64,000 bases of DNA, from positions 5,394,001 to 5,458,000 of the forward strand of contig JAKZAN010000005.1 of NCBI GenBank assembly GCA_023053545.1. The letters run 5' to 3'. The notes below the pieces were generated by a model. It saw only the letters and a program-made list of their open reading frames with translations, was not told where the DNA came from and did no database searches. Source of the stretch: Lepidurus packardi (lineage: Eukaryota > Arthropoda > Branchiopoda > Notostraca > Triopsidae). The translations under genes were made by a program, and so were the position numbers. Below are positions 30,704 through 45,700 of this stretch, one piece after another. Position 1 is the stretch's first letter. Every line of letters begins with the position of its first letter.

Positions 30704-33700
30704 TCATGTATAAGAAACTAAGCCTTTCCCTTTTCTTGAAGAATTAACTAATAGTTCTTCGTATACCATCTCCGAGAGAGCTTCGATAGGAGCGTCTACA
30801 ACAGTAATCACTTCGGTACTCACGCATTCCGCCAAGGCTTGGGGTTCTAATGTCTGAGTCACACCTAGAAAGCAAAATGATTCAAAATAACAGGAACAAG
30901 CGGACAGAAAACTTCTATACCTTCGGGGCCTTCTTCTGTGGTGACTGATACTTCTCCATTGACTTGATGCTCCACCAGCCCGTCGACGGTCACGGCAGAC
31001 GTCATAGGCGTGTCTTCTTCGGCGCTGAGACTGGAGATGAACGAGTGAGGTCGAGATTGGGTTTGCGATGAGGCTGACGAGAGCGAAACGGGGACCACAG
31101 TTTGTGGCGAAGGCACCAGGTCGCGATAACGTTGCAATTCACGCCGTAAATGCTCTCGCTCTTCGTCCCGTTGCGTTATAATACCCTATAGAACATAAGA
31201 AACGGTCCAGATTGAGCGAGTTTGTTCCCACAAAGACTTTTTTTCCTTTCTGTGCTTGTTTTTACCAATAATTGGGTAAGGTGCTTGTTGATGCTGGCTG
31301 AGATGTTAACCAGCTTGTGGGCAGGGACGCCTGGCAGGCGCGAAATTTTGCGAGATAAACGCGGGGACGTGGAAGAAGGAATAGGCGAAGGCTCTGACAT
31401 GGCTGCGATTGCTTCTTCTTCGGTAAGTCGTAAACTTTCGTTGAGAACGCTCGACAACCGACTCGCTGGAATGGCAAATAAAGAATAAATGAAAAACACG
31501 CTTCCTCCTATCCGGGGTGACAATATACCTTGTAAGATGGCAGCTAGGACCAACTCTCTCGCTTCCTTGTCGCCTTCGGCTTCTCCTGCCATTTCCGCAA
31601 TGGCTTCAAATTCATGCTGAGGGACATGCAAAATATCCGCTACTAAGCGCTGTTTATCACTAAGCGCTGTCCGGATCAGTTGATCTTTTCGCCTCAGTTT
31701 CTCTACACAAAACAAAGTGGACCATTAGCGATGAATTGTCTCCTATTCTTCTCTTGTTTCTCGGCAGAATTAGAGCATGCGCAAAGAAAAATCTGGTGCC
31801 GCTTCTGTCAAAAAGTTTCAAGGCGAGAAAAAGTGTCAAGAATAATACCCAAAGGAGTGAGCACAGGTTCGGCAGTGAGCACCGCACCCTGGGAAACCAC
31901 CACCTCTGAGGGCTCGATGAGGGGCGTGCCTTCAGCTATTTTCAGGATCTCTACTCGCTGGAATCGACGTTGCGGAGCAGGCGATGAAGACTGTGAAGGA
32001 CTCGGTGGTTGTGAGGCTGGAGCGAAAAAAACGATCGTTTTTAAAGGAAAAGAGGGATTAAAAAAACCCAAACACTTGGGAAAAAAACTCAAGATCCCAA
32101 AGCAAAAAGGCAGTGTCCCAACTCTTTTATAGGTTAAAACGCTTAAGCTACCTGCTTTCTTGGCGGCTTCGGTCTGCGCTTGCACTAGCTGTTCTTGACT
32201 CGCACTTGACGCATTTGAAGCACTTTCTACCACGGAAGAGGCAACAGGGGGCGCTTCTACACTGGGCGGAGCTGGTACTTCCGTGCCCGGAGTCAATCCC
32301 AGTCCAGAATCGGAAGAAACATTATCTTGCACGTCCAGCAACTCATCGCTACAGGTTATTAATGCAAAATATTTAGCTACGATTTAAAAAAAATAAGCAA
32401 TTGTTCTTTTTGGAAGATAATGAATATCGCTTACTCCTTCTTTTCCGGCTCCGAAGGTATGCTCGGATGCGTGGGTGGGGCTAATTGTTCTCCTCGCTTA
32501 GTTCTCGCTCCATGGGCTTCCCCAGCATCAATAATATGACGAAACCATCTAAAAGATGAAAAAGAACAGTCAAAATTAGCTACGAATGATTCTCCGTCTT
32601 TTAAAATAGCGCGCGCAATGAATCTGGAAAGCATCAAATGTTTTAAAGTTTTGGGACACAAGTCTGCATCCGGTGTTCCGCTTCGTTTCTTGTTGAGCAG
32701 CCGAAAACCCAGACGAGACGGTTCCCTAGTAAAACTAGTGCGTGCTTTCCGAAACGATAGCAAGAGAATACTAAATTAGTCTCTCGTTTTGCCCTCGGCG
32801 CATACAATTGCCTCACACACATCAATTCCATTTAGCAAAAAAGAAAACTTATTTACAAACAAACTAGTTTAAACTACACAGCCGAGCGTTTTCTCCCGAC
32901 AAACACAGGGATGAGCCACAAACAAACGCAAAAAAACTCACTTGTTAGTATCGTTAAGAAACGAACGCAAATTGGCCATCACTTTATTTGTCTTTCTCGA
33001 AACCCTAGATTTTTGCTATCCCATGATTTTGAAAAGACTGAAATGGAGTGGAGATCACTTGAGGGAATCTCTCTCCTTTACTAAAATTACGTGCGCAAGG
33101 CTACTCTAAGCCAGGCTGGCTTAGCTACGTCTGTTCTCATTAACAAGTGGACTTTGGCTGAGGTGCAAAGGGAAAAGAGGAAGCAGAAAAGGAATGCTAG
33201 GGGAAAATAGGAATAAACAAATCCACAGCAACAAAAAACACGGGCAACGACGTCAGCGACGCCCTCAGTCAAGGTATCCCAGCGAGACGCAACGTCCGTC
33301 ACGTGATTTGGCGGAGTGAAAAATAGACAAGATCTCCTGTCTCCACGCACAAAGCCCCGCCTCTTGTTTTCATACTGTCTCTTCTTGCTTCCCATTGCCA
33401 AAGGTCTCGCCCTCCAGCGTAATATTTCGTCCCTAAAAAGCCACGCCCTTGTCATTTACCCTGCAACTTAGCCAGGAATTGGACTTGGGTCAACTATAAA
33501 CCACGCCTTCCCCTTTTCCTTTGAGCTACACCATAATTGCGAGGCTGCAAAACTGAACTTGTACTTAAAAGTGCTTATTTGATTACGTGTTTGTCGTGCA
33601 ATTAGTTATAGCTAAAAATAATCAAGTTGAGAACAAGTTCGAACAAAGGATCCTCCCACTTTTGATAACGCAATCTGATTTATTACTATAATTATATATT

Positions 33701-36700
33701 GTTTTCTGTTTTTACAGGTCTGAATGTGCCTTTAAAGGAAACCAGAGCGCTTGCACTCTCACACTGATAATCCTCATAAAAAGGCAACTAAAAACAGCAG
33801 GGAGCCTGGGCAAGCAAAGTAGAAGGGAAAAGAAAAGTGGTAAAGCACTTGACCCAGCTCTGTTTATATATCCCGGGCCGAATGCATTAGTATATCATGC
33901 ATTTCTCTCTAACGCAATCGGGAACAGGGATTTTGGTTCTGCATCATACAGATACCAAATCTCAGGCTTTTAAGCTCGGCTTTGCAAGCAACGCAACAGC
34001 TTTTTCTCCTGGTATTAATTTTCTTGCTTAAGACCGAAAAGTACGTAACAATTCTTCCGGTTGGTGACAGGAGAAAACGAAGAAAATGTCACGGAGAAAA
34101 TATATAGCAATTAAAGTTATCGTCTCTCGACTCTTTTAACCTCAGTTCTATTGCAATTGGAAAACCGTATGGTATTTTCTAACTATTTTGTTTGTGTGTA
34201 TACATTTTACCCGAAGAAGAAGAAGAAAAAACAGTCAAGTAAGGAACAGGTTTTGCGTGGGTAAAATAGAAAGGAGACTGGCATATCGCATGTCCCATCC
34301 CAGCACACAGTTGGGAATCAAACTCTCAACATCGCGCCAAATCGGGCAAAATCCCAAGCAACCTCGACCTCAATGAAATCCTGAACGCCAAAGTTGCAAA
34401 TCGTTTCGTGGCATCTCCGCCTACATCATCTTTCCGTTATTACATGCGAAACGTGCGTCCCGGACTGCTTGTTTAAAAAAAAAAATCGAATCAATTACGT
34501 GTGTAGGAGGCAAGGTTACCAACTGAACTGATTTTTGTCATTCATCTCCCTTTCTCTTCCTTTGAAAATCTGCATTTCTTATCTTGATTCACAGAACGAT
34601 TACCATCGTGACTCAAGAAACGTAAATCCACCTGGATTATGCGTGTACTATACAAAACCCCATCACTTTCTTACGCGAAATGTCAATTTTTCCCTTTTTT
34701 AATCTCTAAGTTATGCGACTAATGCACAGAAATTGGTCCAAATTAATGAAGACCCAAATATATCCACCTATGAAATCTGCCTTCACGGCCGCCAGCGTGA
34801 TGGGTAACAGTAGCAGCCTGATTGGGGCTCAAACTTTTGTCTTTGAACTGAAGGTCCCCGATGGCTAAGCTGCCTCGTCTTTGCCCATCTTTGGTCTTTA
34901 ACCGATCCAAATCGGTGCGCTCCAACTGCAGTGATTTGCGTCGAAGATCGCGCAACATGGTCCTTTTCAATTTTGCTTGTTACCCGTTCGCGCACTTTGT
35001 GGCACTTGTGCGTAAAACTCTTTCTTTTTATTTTCTTCTCTAAGAACTCCAACAACCCCGCACTATTATAGACTTTGTTCTCGCTCTCTTGTGTGTCGCT
35101 TTTTCCCGGTAACGAAATCGTGGTGGGAACGTTCCCAGCTGTTCCTTGTGCACGGACCACACAAGCACGACTAAAATTCGAAACTCTGGATAAACGCCGA
35201 GGTTTTAACACTGTTGCAGAAGAAGTCCCCAATTAAAACAAAAAATTACGTAAACAGCGTAAACCCAACACCGTATCGTGTCGTTCCGCCCACTCAAACC
35301 AACCAGAAAAAAGGATTTAGTTTCCTTTGCTCATTTTTTCCTCCCCAGATCTAATTCTTTCTTTTCTGGGATCTGTAAACAGAGAACAGTTTTCGAAAGA
35401 AATGTGAAATCTTTCCCGCGTTCTAGCGATGACTTATCACCTGCACCACTAGTCGCGTACTGGTCCAGGGCATCCGAGACCTATCTTACGCTACGAGTCG
35501 CCGCAAAAAGTCCCAAGCCACGCCTTGCATCTTGCATCGCTGTGCAACAGGTGACGTGAAAAAACTCTCCTATCCCGCCCCTTTTGCCCCGCAATAAAAC
35601 AAACAAATATGCCGTCAACGATTATGTGGGTTACTTCTTTTTGCAAGTTTGTAGCAAACTATAGTTCGACGCGGAGCCTACAAGCAGTCTATTTTAGGGT
35701 ACCCTACCTACGACGTCGTTTGGAGACATTGTTAGAGCGCAAAGAGGAGACATGAAGAGGGTCGGTCGATCATAGAACACGGCTGAAAATGTTTGTGAGT
35801 TGAGTAAGAGCCGACGTTGGGTTTTCTTGACTTGAAATCCCTCCGTATCCCCCCCTCTGAATTGAGACGGGTCTTTTATATTCGGGTGATCAGAGGGAAT
35901 TCCCATGAGTAAGGCGGGAAACTTTTGAGTCGCTCCTTGACGCGATAGGTGGATGCCTGAGGTGTGGGGAAATTCGCACAAGAGATTACTAGCAGTGTTA
36001 TGCATGCAATGATGGCTGCGTTATTTCATGTCTTTGCAACAATATGGGATGAATCATTTTCCCGTTTTTCGTGGGGAGATGGTGGGTGGGTGTCGCATGT
36101 TAACTATTTGAACTTGTACTAATTGGAAGTTCTTAAAAGCATCTAATTAATAAGCGTACCGGGGAACTAGCAAATTCAACAAAATTCAACAGACGCTTTT
36201 ATCCTAAACTCTCGAGAGCAGATATAAACCCCCTCAAACTTCATTTGCTCCCGTTTGCTTAACTATTCAGAAAAGAAACAAAGACAAGCTCAAAGCCTGC
36301 TTATGTTAGGCCGTTTCCCCACTTTTTTTTTCTCTCTTTTTCTTTTCTTAAAAAAGTGCCGGGAATAACAGGTGTTGCTAATGCATTTTCCTTTAGTAAG
36401 ACCTCAGGACCGGGATTTAACCGGGCGAGAGAGCGAAGCGGAAGATCAATAATTTTAACCTTTTTTTCGCATTCTGTGACCCTCCTAGGCCCACAATCTT
36501 GTTAAACAACAGTCTGATTTGTTGTCTAGGTAACGAATAATGGGTTCAATATCCTCGCATCTCCCAGGCCACAAAACAACCCCACTAAAATACACAAAAA
36601 ATGGAACCGGGAACTTACCCTTTTTTGTCCGCCATGGAAGAAGCCACTAATTCCATCATCTGTGCTCCGGCGTTGGAAGTGTTGACAAGGAAAAAGGCGA

Positions 36701-39700
36701 GCTTGTCTACGAAATCATAAATAAGATTAGATCATAATCCCAGAACATTTTTTAGGATGAAAAAAAAAATTTACCAGTAGCTACTTGACGAACAAGAACA
36801 TTTTGGATCTTTAGGATGGGACTATACGTTTGCTTAGATTCTTCTTTCCCCATGGAACACGTGATTGAATGTGGTTTCAAGATGTATTTATCATCCTGCT
36901 TCTGCAGCAACACGATGTACTCTTCCAGTAAAACCATATGAATGTCTAGGTTTTTCTGTCCTCGGTTACGCCAGACCAAAGCGCCCTCGTACAGGAGTCT
37001 TTGCTTGGTCAGTTCGAAATTCTAGAAGAGGGGTAAATGAAATTCGTCTAAATAAAGAAAATCGAAGAGCTTGTTTCCTTACTCTGTGTTCGGTATTGCC
37101 TTCCATCTTGTCAAAGGAAGAGCGGTCAAGCCTTCGCTGAATTTCCGTGAGTCGCGAGTAGTTTTCGGCTTCTTTAACCGCCTGGTTCACTTTATTGAGG
37201 ATTTCCTTGGACCTCTCGAGTGCTTTCCGGACGGCGCTCAGCTCCTCGCTTCGAGGGGGTGTGTACTTAGCTAGGGACTCCAATAAGAGCGGGTACTTAG
37301 TCAGCCGCTGCATAACGGAGGGAATCATATCTTTGAGTTGCAGCCGACGACACACGGGATTGCCCTCTGCTTCGCTTAAAAAGGCTTGCAGCTTGGAATC
37401 CTTCTTGCGGCGTTCCTTCAGCGCTTCTAAGGCTATAGATTGGTTTTGGCAGAACTGGGAGGCGGCTCTCTGGAACGATTCGCCTGCCGGTCCATCAAAC
37501 TGTTTCCAGAACGAAAAAAAAAAAATAAAGCAATTTAGACATCGTTCTGTAGTAATTGCTGTTGGCTTCAAGTCTATTGTACCATGGCGAGGAGTATGTC
37601 TCCCACTTGTTGGACGACCGGCTGCTCTCGTTTGCGAGCTTTCATGAGCGCGTTAAAGTGCGCGTGGATCTCGAGGACGTCTGGCAAATGGGCAAAGAGC
37701 AGGGCGAAGATTTCGCTCGGCATGAGCCCGTTGTCGGATAAGGGACGGAAAAATACGCGTTCCAACACCTTTAAATTTCGCACATGACTTCTCTCGGTAT
37801 GGAACAGCTCTGCAAAAAAAGAGTTCACAAAACTTAAAAATTTTAAATTCCAACAAAGTCCACCCGAACTGTACTTTTTCCGCCCCAAATTTCTCTTCAT
37901 ATTATAAAATAAAATTTACTATAGTGCAGTGTACCATAAAATATAGTAGACGGCGCTTACTGTGATCACTGGTTATTAGAATCGGCCGCTTTATGGAATC
38001 AAATATTGAAGGACCGATTCAAAATGAAAAAGCTCACACCATTTTAATCGGTTATTAGAATCACACTTTTGGATATTGGAATCAATTTAAAAAAATCTTC
38101 ACATGTACAGTAACGGAACTACAGTAGTGATGATTGCTACATGGACTTTGCATATTGACCAATGACACTGCTTTTACGTCATTTTGACCAATCCTGTCAT
38201 TTCCAGCCAGCTACTATGCTTATGGAGAAATTCCTTTTAAAATCTCAATTAATTAATGAGCAGGTTGTTTAATTGAATTACCAATTCCTTTTAATTGACT
38301 GGGAAATCTAGACGGGATATCGTGTTGAGAACTTTAAGCGTAGGAGTAGGCTTCAAAAGCGCAGTGTTAGTTGTGTTTCAAACATGTGGTTATATAAAAA
38401 TGGCAACGAACAAGAAAAGAGTTGACTTAAATGTAAAGGAAAAATTGCGGCTCATTGAATCTTAACACAAATTACATTTAAAAGATTTGCCACAAAAAGA
38501 AGCGGCCGTTAAATTAGGGATTTATCGAACACCAGTACCAAAATGTTGAAAAATCGTTACGAAATAAACAATAGTGGGTATCCAGACACAGTAGTGAAAC
38601 TAGAAAAAGGAAAGTGTGGGAAAGTATCAAAAAGTAGACGATGCTTCATTTCTTTGGTTTAAACAAGCAGTTCCTTTCGCGCGCCGATTAATCGCAGCAT
38701 TCTACTACATATTTCCGATTTTCGGTTATTAGAATCTCCGCTTACTTGAATCAATATTCACTTGACAAACGTGAGCACAGTAAGCGACATCTACTGTACA
38801 AAATATTATTAGTATGATAGAATGTGTCTCAAAATGCGTTACTGAACGTAGTGAACCTCCAACGCCAGTTATTGGCATTTGCCGGTTTGGCAATGGTAAC
38901 CCCTTGAAAGCCAACTTAGTAACAGAAAAAAATGACCATCTCCACTTCCTGTGCTCGTTCAGGTTTTTTGTTACTTGTACGTGGATAAAAAGTCTAAAGA
39001 TAGAATCGTTCTATAAGGACGAACCGAAACTCGTGCTCTCTGAAAAGCTTTGGACCCAGCCCAGTTTAGCCCCTATATATTAATATCTGTTTCTGTAAAA
39101 GGGAAGCTGGAGAGAGAACGAACGTTTCTCCAGCTCGACCATTCATACGCAGATCTCCCTTTCCCCCAACCCCACCTTCTCCTTTTCTCTTTCTGTCGTC
39201 CTTAACGGTCAAACAAATTTCAAATAAATGTTACCGTTGATAACTTCTTGGCGTTGCTTCTCTTTGGGAGTCATGGGCTCAAGGAGGTCTTTATCCAGTG
39301 ACTTGGTCCAGTCTGGAGGATCAGGATCAGCTTCTATATCCGAGTCCCAGGCTTGGAAACATCCGCCACTGCTCGACGTATTCGTAGTGGCGGTAGCAGC
39401 GGAATTGGAAGGAGCTGAAGACACGTCTGATAATCCTGAGAGCCCCGAGCCTGAGACCCGACTCGAGACATTGTCCAATGGACTGGGGCTTTCCAAACTT
39501 CTAGCGAGGAAAGACACAGGAAACGAAAAAATTTGATCAAAAACGCTACTACCAACTATCGTGAAAAAATAAAACACAAACGAAAATGAAATTACCTGGT
39601 AGATAAGCTGGAGTTGGAAGAACTGCCGGAATTATATGACAAGCGTCCTTCGAGATCCACATCACTGCAAGAAAAGAAAATGGATCAGAATCCTCCTCTC

Positions 39701-42700
39701 TCTTTCAATAGATAATTCTAATCTTCCCCATCTGTCAAACCAGAAGCCACGCCTCCCACGTGTCCACCTTGGACGGGGCTAACGAACCTCTCCAATTCTC
39801 GCTTTTTTCTAGGTTCGAGCTAGCCTTTTCCCAAGCGTAGTCCAGGTTAGGAAAAAGGGCGTGGCTAGAGTTGAACCTTTCTCGTTCTCTTTCTGCTCTG
39901 CTCGTGACGTCAGAATGCTAAAAAAAGCACACACCTGTCCCACAGCATCGCAGCAAGTGTCGAACTAATAAACAGCCCCTGCAGCTTCTCGACTCTTTTG
40001 CTTTTCAACTTCCCAACTCCCTCGCACATTTATTAACTCGCTACTACAAAACAAACTTTTCCCTTAAAGAAGAGACAACAGAATGGGTGGAGCGTATCTT
40101 ATCTCTTTCTAGCGATAAAACACAACTAAAATAAAAATACTCCCCAACTTGCCCCGCCCAACTCCCCAAATTCCTCTCCCCTCTCTCTTTGAAAATGTGG
40201 AGTAGTACTTTTTTGAAAAAAATCGCAACTACCTCTCGGATAAACATCGTTTGGGGTCTGTGGTTTCCTCCTGAGAGGATGAAGACGACGACGGAGCGTT
40301 ACGAAACGAAGCCATACGCTCCACGGCCGCAAATGCGGAAGAAACGCGCAACGGACGCGGACTTGCGCGCCCGGTAAACGACACGGCCATTTTTGCACTC
40401 TTTTTCCTGGGTTTTGTTCTGTTCTTTTAAAGTCTCGGGGTTCCGTGAATGTGCTTCCGAATGAAATTCTTCCTGGAGAAATCGATTCCAGGGAAAGGAT
40501 TCACTTATAAACCTGGCGCTGGGCCCACCATCGCAAGACCATTTACCCCTTTCCTCATCCGTGAATCGCACAGTCTAAGAACACCCCCCTCTTTTGATGC
40601 GAGTCACTTTTTTTAAGAGAAAAAAAGAAAACGTATAAAAAATAACATGCCACTCTTGCGACGTGGCTATGCTAACAATGTCTGTTAATTATCAAAGGGG
40701 AACCGGAGGCCACTCCCACTTATCTCCTGTCCACATTCTTGCCCTGACATTTCGTTTTAGATAACAGGCAAAAATTCTTCTCTTTCGTTGGACTCGTTTT
40801 GCTAAGAAAAAAGTTTCCAGGGGAAGTCCCGGGTATTTCTTTGAAAGGTCAAGTGACGCACACAAGTTCTGCGACTTCAAACGCTCGCGGCAGTAACGGA
40901 TATATGCTGAAGATGCTACTGAATGAAACGTTTGGCGAGTAGCTACCCTTGACCACTAATCGTGTGTGTCGAGAACGAAAGACGTTTTCTGTTTGCGCTC
41001 TGCTGCAGCAAAAAGTACCTGCGCAGGCGTGCTGCATACCTTTAAAACTAATCCCCTTGCCAAACCACCCCTCCCCTTTCCCCAGAAAAGCTCCGCCTAT
41101 CTTAAAAAAGAAAATTTCTTGAAACAGAAAAGACAAATCTCGACATACTCATTTAAACGTTGAAATACACTCCTCTTTATGACCTGTGGCGAAATCTGCA
41201 TATTTTCGGGTCAATTATTCAAGCCAATTCCAAAAATGGTCGAGATGAGTCGTTCTTTTTATGCTAAGCGCTTCTCCCAGTTGCAAAAGGCGTAGTTTTT
41301 CTTTCTCTTTTGCGTTGAAATGACGTCAGGTGGCCTGTTGGGGTACTTCTCAGTGGCGCCAGCAAGGCGTCTCGCTTAAAGGCGTCTCTGGCGTCTCTCG
41401 GACTTATCTTGTGAGCTCTTTTAAAAATTCCTGGGTTTCGTCCCAAAAATCTCTTAGAATTAAAATCCGCTATTGCTTATGCCCCCAGGAATGCCTACGC
41501 ACCCCCCCTCCCCCCCTTTCAAAAATAGGGAACACGTCTTATAAATGGTCGGAGGGAAAATATCTTGTTGATCGACGTAAACAGATCCGGATGACTCAAA
41601 TCTGTTTTGCGTAGAAATGCGAAGGCCTGTTGGCTTCTTCTTCTTTTTTTAAAAAAAAAATTCTAAAGTGGAACTCAAAGATTTTTTTTTTTTTTACTTT
41701 TTAGAATATTTCTTGGTCTTGTGTAGAAGGCCACAACAAAACAAGAATATTGACGGAAGACTCGATGGACTCGTTGACTGCGCGTACCCAAGGAATAATA
41801 CTCATAGTCATAAAAAGGGGCCACAAACTTTCTGCGAACTCGTTATTGCCGTGTCACATGCTCATAAAAGCTCCCTTAAGAACTCCCCACGCGTTAACAC
41901 TATCCCTGAGGTATCTTACTGAATGTCTTCATAACCAAAGCTACGGGCAGATTACGACTGCTTTAAAAACAACCCAAAAAAGTCAAGAAACGGAAAATGA
42001 AACGAAAGATAAAAATTCATTTTTCCTGTCACCTACGAATTTGCCAAAAAAAGCTTTGGGTTTTACTTTTTTTACTTAAGGCTCCCGTATACCTTAGTTT
42101 GGTATACGTAGTTAGCATGGGGAATTCCTGGACAACTTTTTGAAAAAGCAAGTTCATTTCATGAAAAAACTCTTTGACTGTAATCTTAAGCCAACAGGTA
42201 GTGCACAACCAATGCAAAAAAAAAATTCCAGTGAGCAATAAATTCCCATGCAAATTAAGTTTGCGACTATGAAATATACGTTAGCTACAAATTTGTCCTT
42301 TGGTTTGCACTAGCTGCTAAGAAAAGAACACTTGTGTTTTAGATTGCTTTCATTTGAAACATTTAAATCTGATATATTAAATCTGAAAGTTTTCGAGTTT
42401 TCTTGTTCCCAAAGTTTGACGACTGGATTTGGACATTGTGCTGCTACATCAAACTGTGGTGATAAATTGTACCTTTCAGAATAAACACAGGCGTAGCAAC
42501 TTTGCCGGCAATTAGCTATCGATTTTTGTTTTTACTTTCGTATGCAAGGCTTTGGCAAAACAATAACAAACATCAGTGCCAACTGTGACTGTTTCCCATC
42601 AATAAGGTAAGGTATACGGGAGCCTTAACCATATAAAAATGTCCTGAGACACTGACTTCTGGTTTTCATCGTTTTCCAAAAGGGAAAGATTCCCTACGAG

Positions 42701-45700
42701 TTTAAGAAGAGAAGTCCGTCTGTTTTACCTGCAATGGGAAGGTGGAAGATTGGGATCACTGTGCTTCCGCTTCTCACGATGGTGTTTCTATAAACAAATG
42801 ATAGAAAAGAAGAACCAGATTAGAGTAAGCAAGTGAGGGACATGGAAGTCATCCTTCATTCCACGTTACATAAGTCTGTTCTTTTTCTTAGAAAAAAAGG
42901 TTAATCGGAGCACGCGCCACGCGTGTGTGTGAATGTGTCACAGAAGCATACACATCCACACACAAGCGACCGAGTCTAAAGCGTTTAAAAATAGGAGAAA
43001 CTTGGACTGGACTCCCGGTTAAAAATAAAAAAGTCCGGCTCCTTTTCTGCGAAGCCTCCTTAACAAATTTTTTCGCTTGGATAGGTGACGAGAATGGACT
43101 CATATCTCTTATCTCATCTCAACATCTGAATATTAATAAATCGTATCTTACCCGTTGGGCCCGCTCGCGAAGGCTTTCTGAACGGCTTACAATCTTTCTC
43201 CGTGCCGCGGGCATTGCATTGCTAAACGAAAAAGAAACGATGGCAAAATACGTCAAATTAATTCACTTCCTCCCCGAGATAAGTCTTACAAACACTCGTA
43301 AAATAAACGTATCGACTCTTTTTCTAGATTCAATCTAACAAATAAAAAAAATCCCCCAAATCAATAAAATGGCATGCCTGTCACTCGAATCTGACAACGA
43401 GCCCACGATAGGATCCTTGTTTAATAACAAGATGGGTAGGATCGATGACGTTTTTCCGCGATTGGCAGCTTTAGCGCTGTTTTCTTCATGGACCGGTAGA
43501 GGCGCGTTTATTGAATTGCCGTTGCTCGGCGAATTATGGCCCCATAGATTACGATTCGTGGGGTTGGGACTCGGCGTCCGCGATGTCTGTTCGCCATTGG
43601 CGCTGCCTGTCGCCAAATGGTCGCTTTTGTGTGGCAGTTTGAGTTTCTTGAAAATGGGCGGACTGAAGTGGGCAATACTGCCTGCAGCGCCTTCTAGCGA
43701 CTCGTTGCTTAAGTTGGCTGCGGGATCGGGCGGGAGCGAAGCCCGGTAATTGTTCTCCGTGGGACTTTTCTTGCGGCGGAAAATACTGGAAAGCGAGGAT
43801 GGACTCGAGTTGCTGGAACCGCCTTGGGAATCCGCAGGCAAGGATCGCGCTGGGCTGCGGTGCGGACTCTCGGTACTGTTGTTGCTGTTGTTGTGCTGAC
43901 TACTGCGCACGGAAGGGGGCGTGGGGCTGGGGCTTTTACTGATTTTGCTATCCCTACTACTCGTCGCGTTCACCAAATGATTCCGAGGCTCGACTTTCAA
44001 TTGCGATGCAGCTTTCAGCGTTTCGGGGCAGACCGGACTCGTGTGTCGATGGAATAAGCTCCCAACTGCCAAACCAGCAGACGCACCACTCACTGAAGCG
44101 TCTTCCTCGGGTGCCAAAATGGCCAAATTGGGTTTCGACAGGGGATCCGATTTGCGTTGATTGCCTCGGTTCGTCGATTCACTTCGATTGACTCGCAAGG
44201 GAGAGAAACTCCGCGGATGCTTCTCAGCAGAAGCGGCGGTGGCGCTGGCTTTGGGCGGGGCAACCACTTCCGTCCCTGGAAACGGATTTCGTTGCTTGCG
44301 ATGGAACATTGCAGACTTTTGACTCCTTTTCCCCTTGCACCAGGAAAAAATTCTTTGTCTTTTCGTGTTTATTCGACTCAAACTAAGTTAAATACTTGTG
44401 AGATAAAACCACGAGAAGAAGAGAGCACTTTTGGTTCCGATTTCAGAGTCTGGTCTGTCAAGTGGCTGGAGCTTTAGGGTTTGGGGCAAGGTTTTATAGG
44501 TGCACCTCGAGTGGCGTCATACCGTCATCTCATCCTACGAAAACTTTCCCTCGCCTTGAGACAAGGTTTTCCCGCTTCTTTTGTCGTTGTATTTTCCTTA
44601 TGCAATTCCTATGCAACGGCGGAAAATACAAATTAAAAAAAAAAAAATCACGCTCGTTTTTTTAAGATGCTGGCGACTCGCGGCTCCAGGGACCAGGTCA
44701 CCTAAGGTCATCCAGAATAAAACGATGTGCTCGCCTAGAGGCGCGAGATATATCCTTGTCTCGTCTCCAAAAATAACATCCTGTGGGCCGAAAATACGAA
44801 GCGCAGGAACGACAACACACACACACACACGGCTTCTTTTCTCAAACTTCAAATCTTGACTGTCTCCGTCAGGTTCGTCATCTCCGCCATTTCTCAAGGG
44901 CAAGAATGGTTTTTCAATCACTTTTACTCACAAAAGCACTTGAAAGACTCAAACGACTCGACAAGCTTGACCACGCCCCATGCTTTGTTTTTTAAAGGAA
45001 AAAACCGTCTCCTGGAATCTCCGCAAAGGAAGAATTTTTAACTATCTCGATTCAGCCCTATTTCCTTTACATACTAGTAAAACACTAGAGGAACCCTGGC
45101 TCGTTGGGTAAATTTGGCGAAAATTACGTCAAAGATCGCGAGACGCTGGGGGAAAACACGTCAACGACATCCACTCCGTCCTCATCTTGGATCTCAAGTG
45201 GGGAGAGCGCTGAACGCTTTAGTATGTGACTTCTCAAGGCATTGGCACCGCTCCCGCCAATGCTACCAGCGGAGCCAACTTACTAATCTGGATCTGGGAC
45301 TTTTTGAATACGAAAAAAAGTAAAACGCAGCTTCCCGGCTCCAAGTTCCCTTTCCCCTTGTCCTCTATTCTTCTTGTTGGTCCCTAAACCACCCGTAAAA
45401 AGTACGAACAAAATGCAACCCTTAAGCAGCTTCTACAAATTAAACGCTCTCCAATAAGCGCGACAAGTAATGTGCGTCTAGACAATAAAAATGGCGTTTC
45501 CTGTGCCTTATCGAGCACTTTTCCTTTCCTGTTAAAATGGAACCGTAATTTTCGCATAGAGAAACTCTTGCGGTTCATACAAGTGTTATCTAAAGCCCCC
45601 AGAAAAAAAAAGTGCGGGAAGCAGAAGGAAAACCGAACGAAATTTGATAAACTTTAATAGAAATACACGACATTTCAAAAAGATTTAGTCGCTTTTTATA

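Larger units (their letters stand above)
32980..36618 (-). other. Large RhoGEF intron with internal promoters
   Basis: 3.6-4 kb between the PH exons and the tail exons. Besides AF5 and AF6 it contains GCCACGCC boxes (33440, 35517) and another TTTATATC box near 36221-36228 for which I could not assign a coding exon. Confidence 0.45.

Noticed and set aside
35694..36005. 103-residue minus-strand frame downstream of a TATA-like box at 36221
   Set aside because: None of its GT sites gives the phase 2 needed to join exon 32548-32435; it may be untranslated leader or chance.
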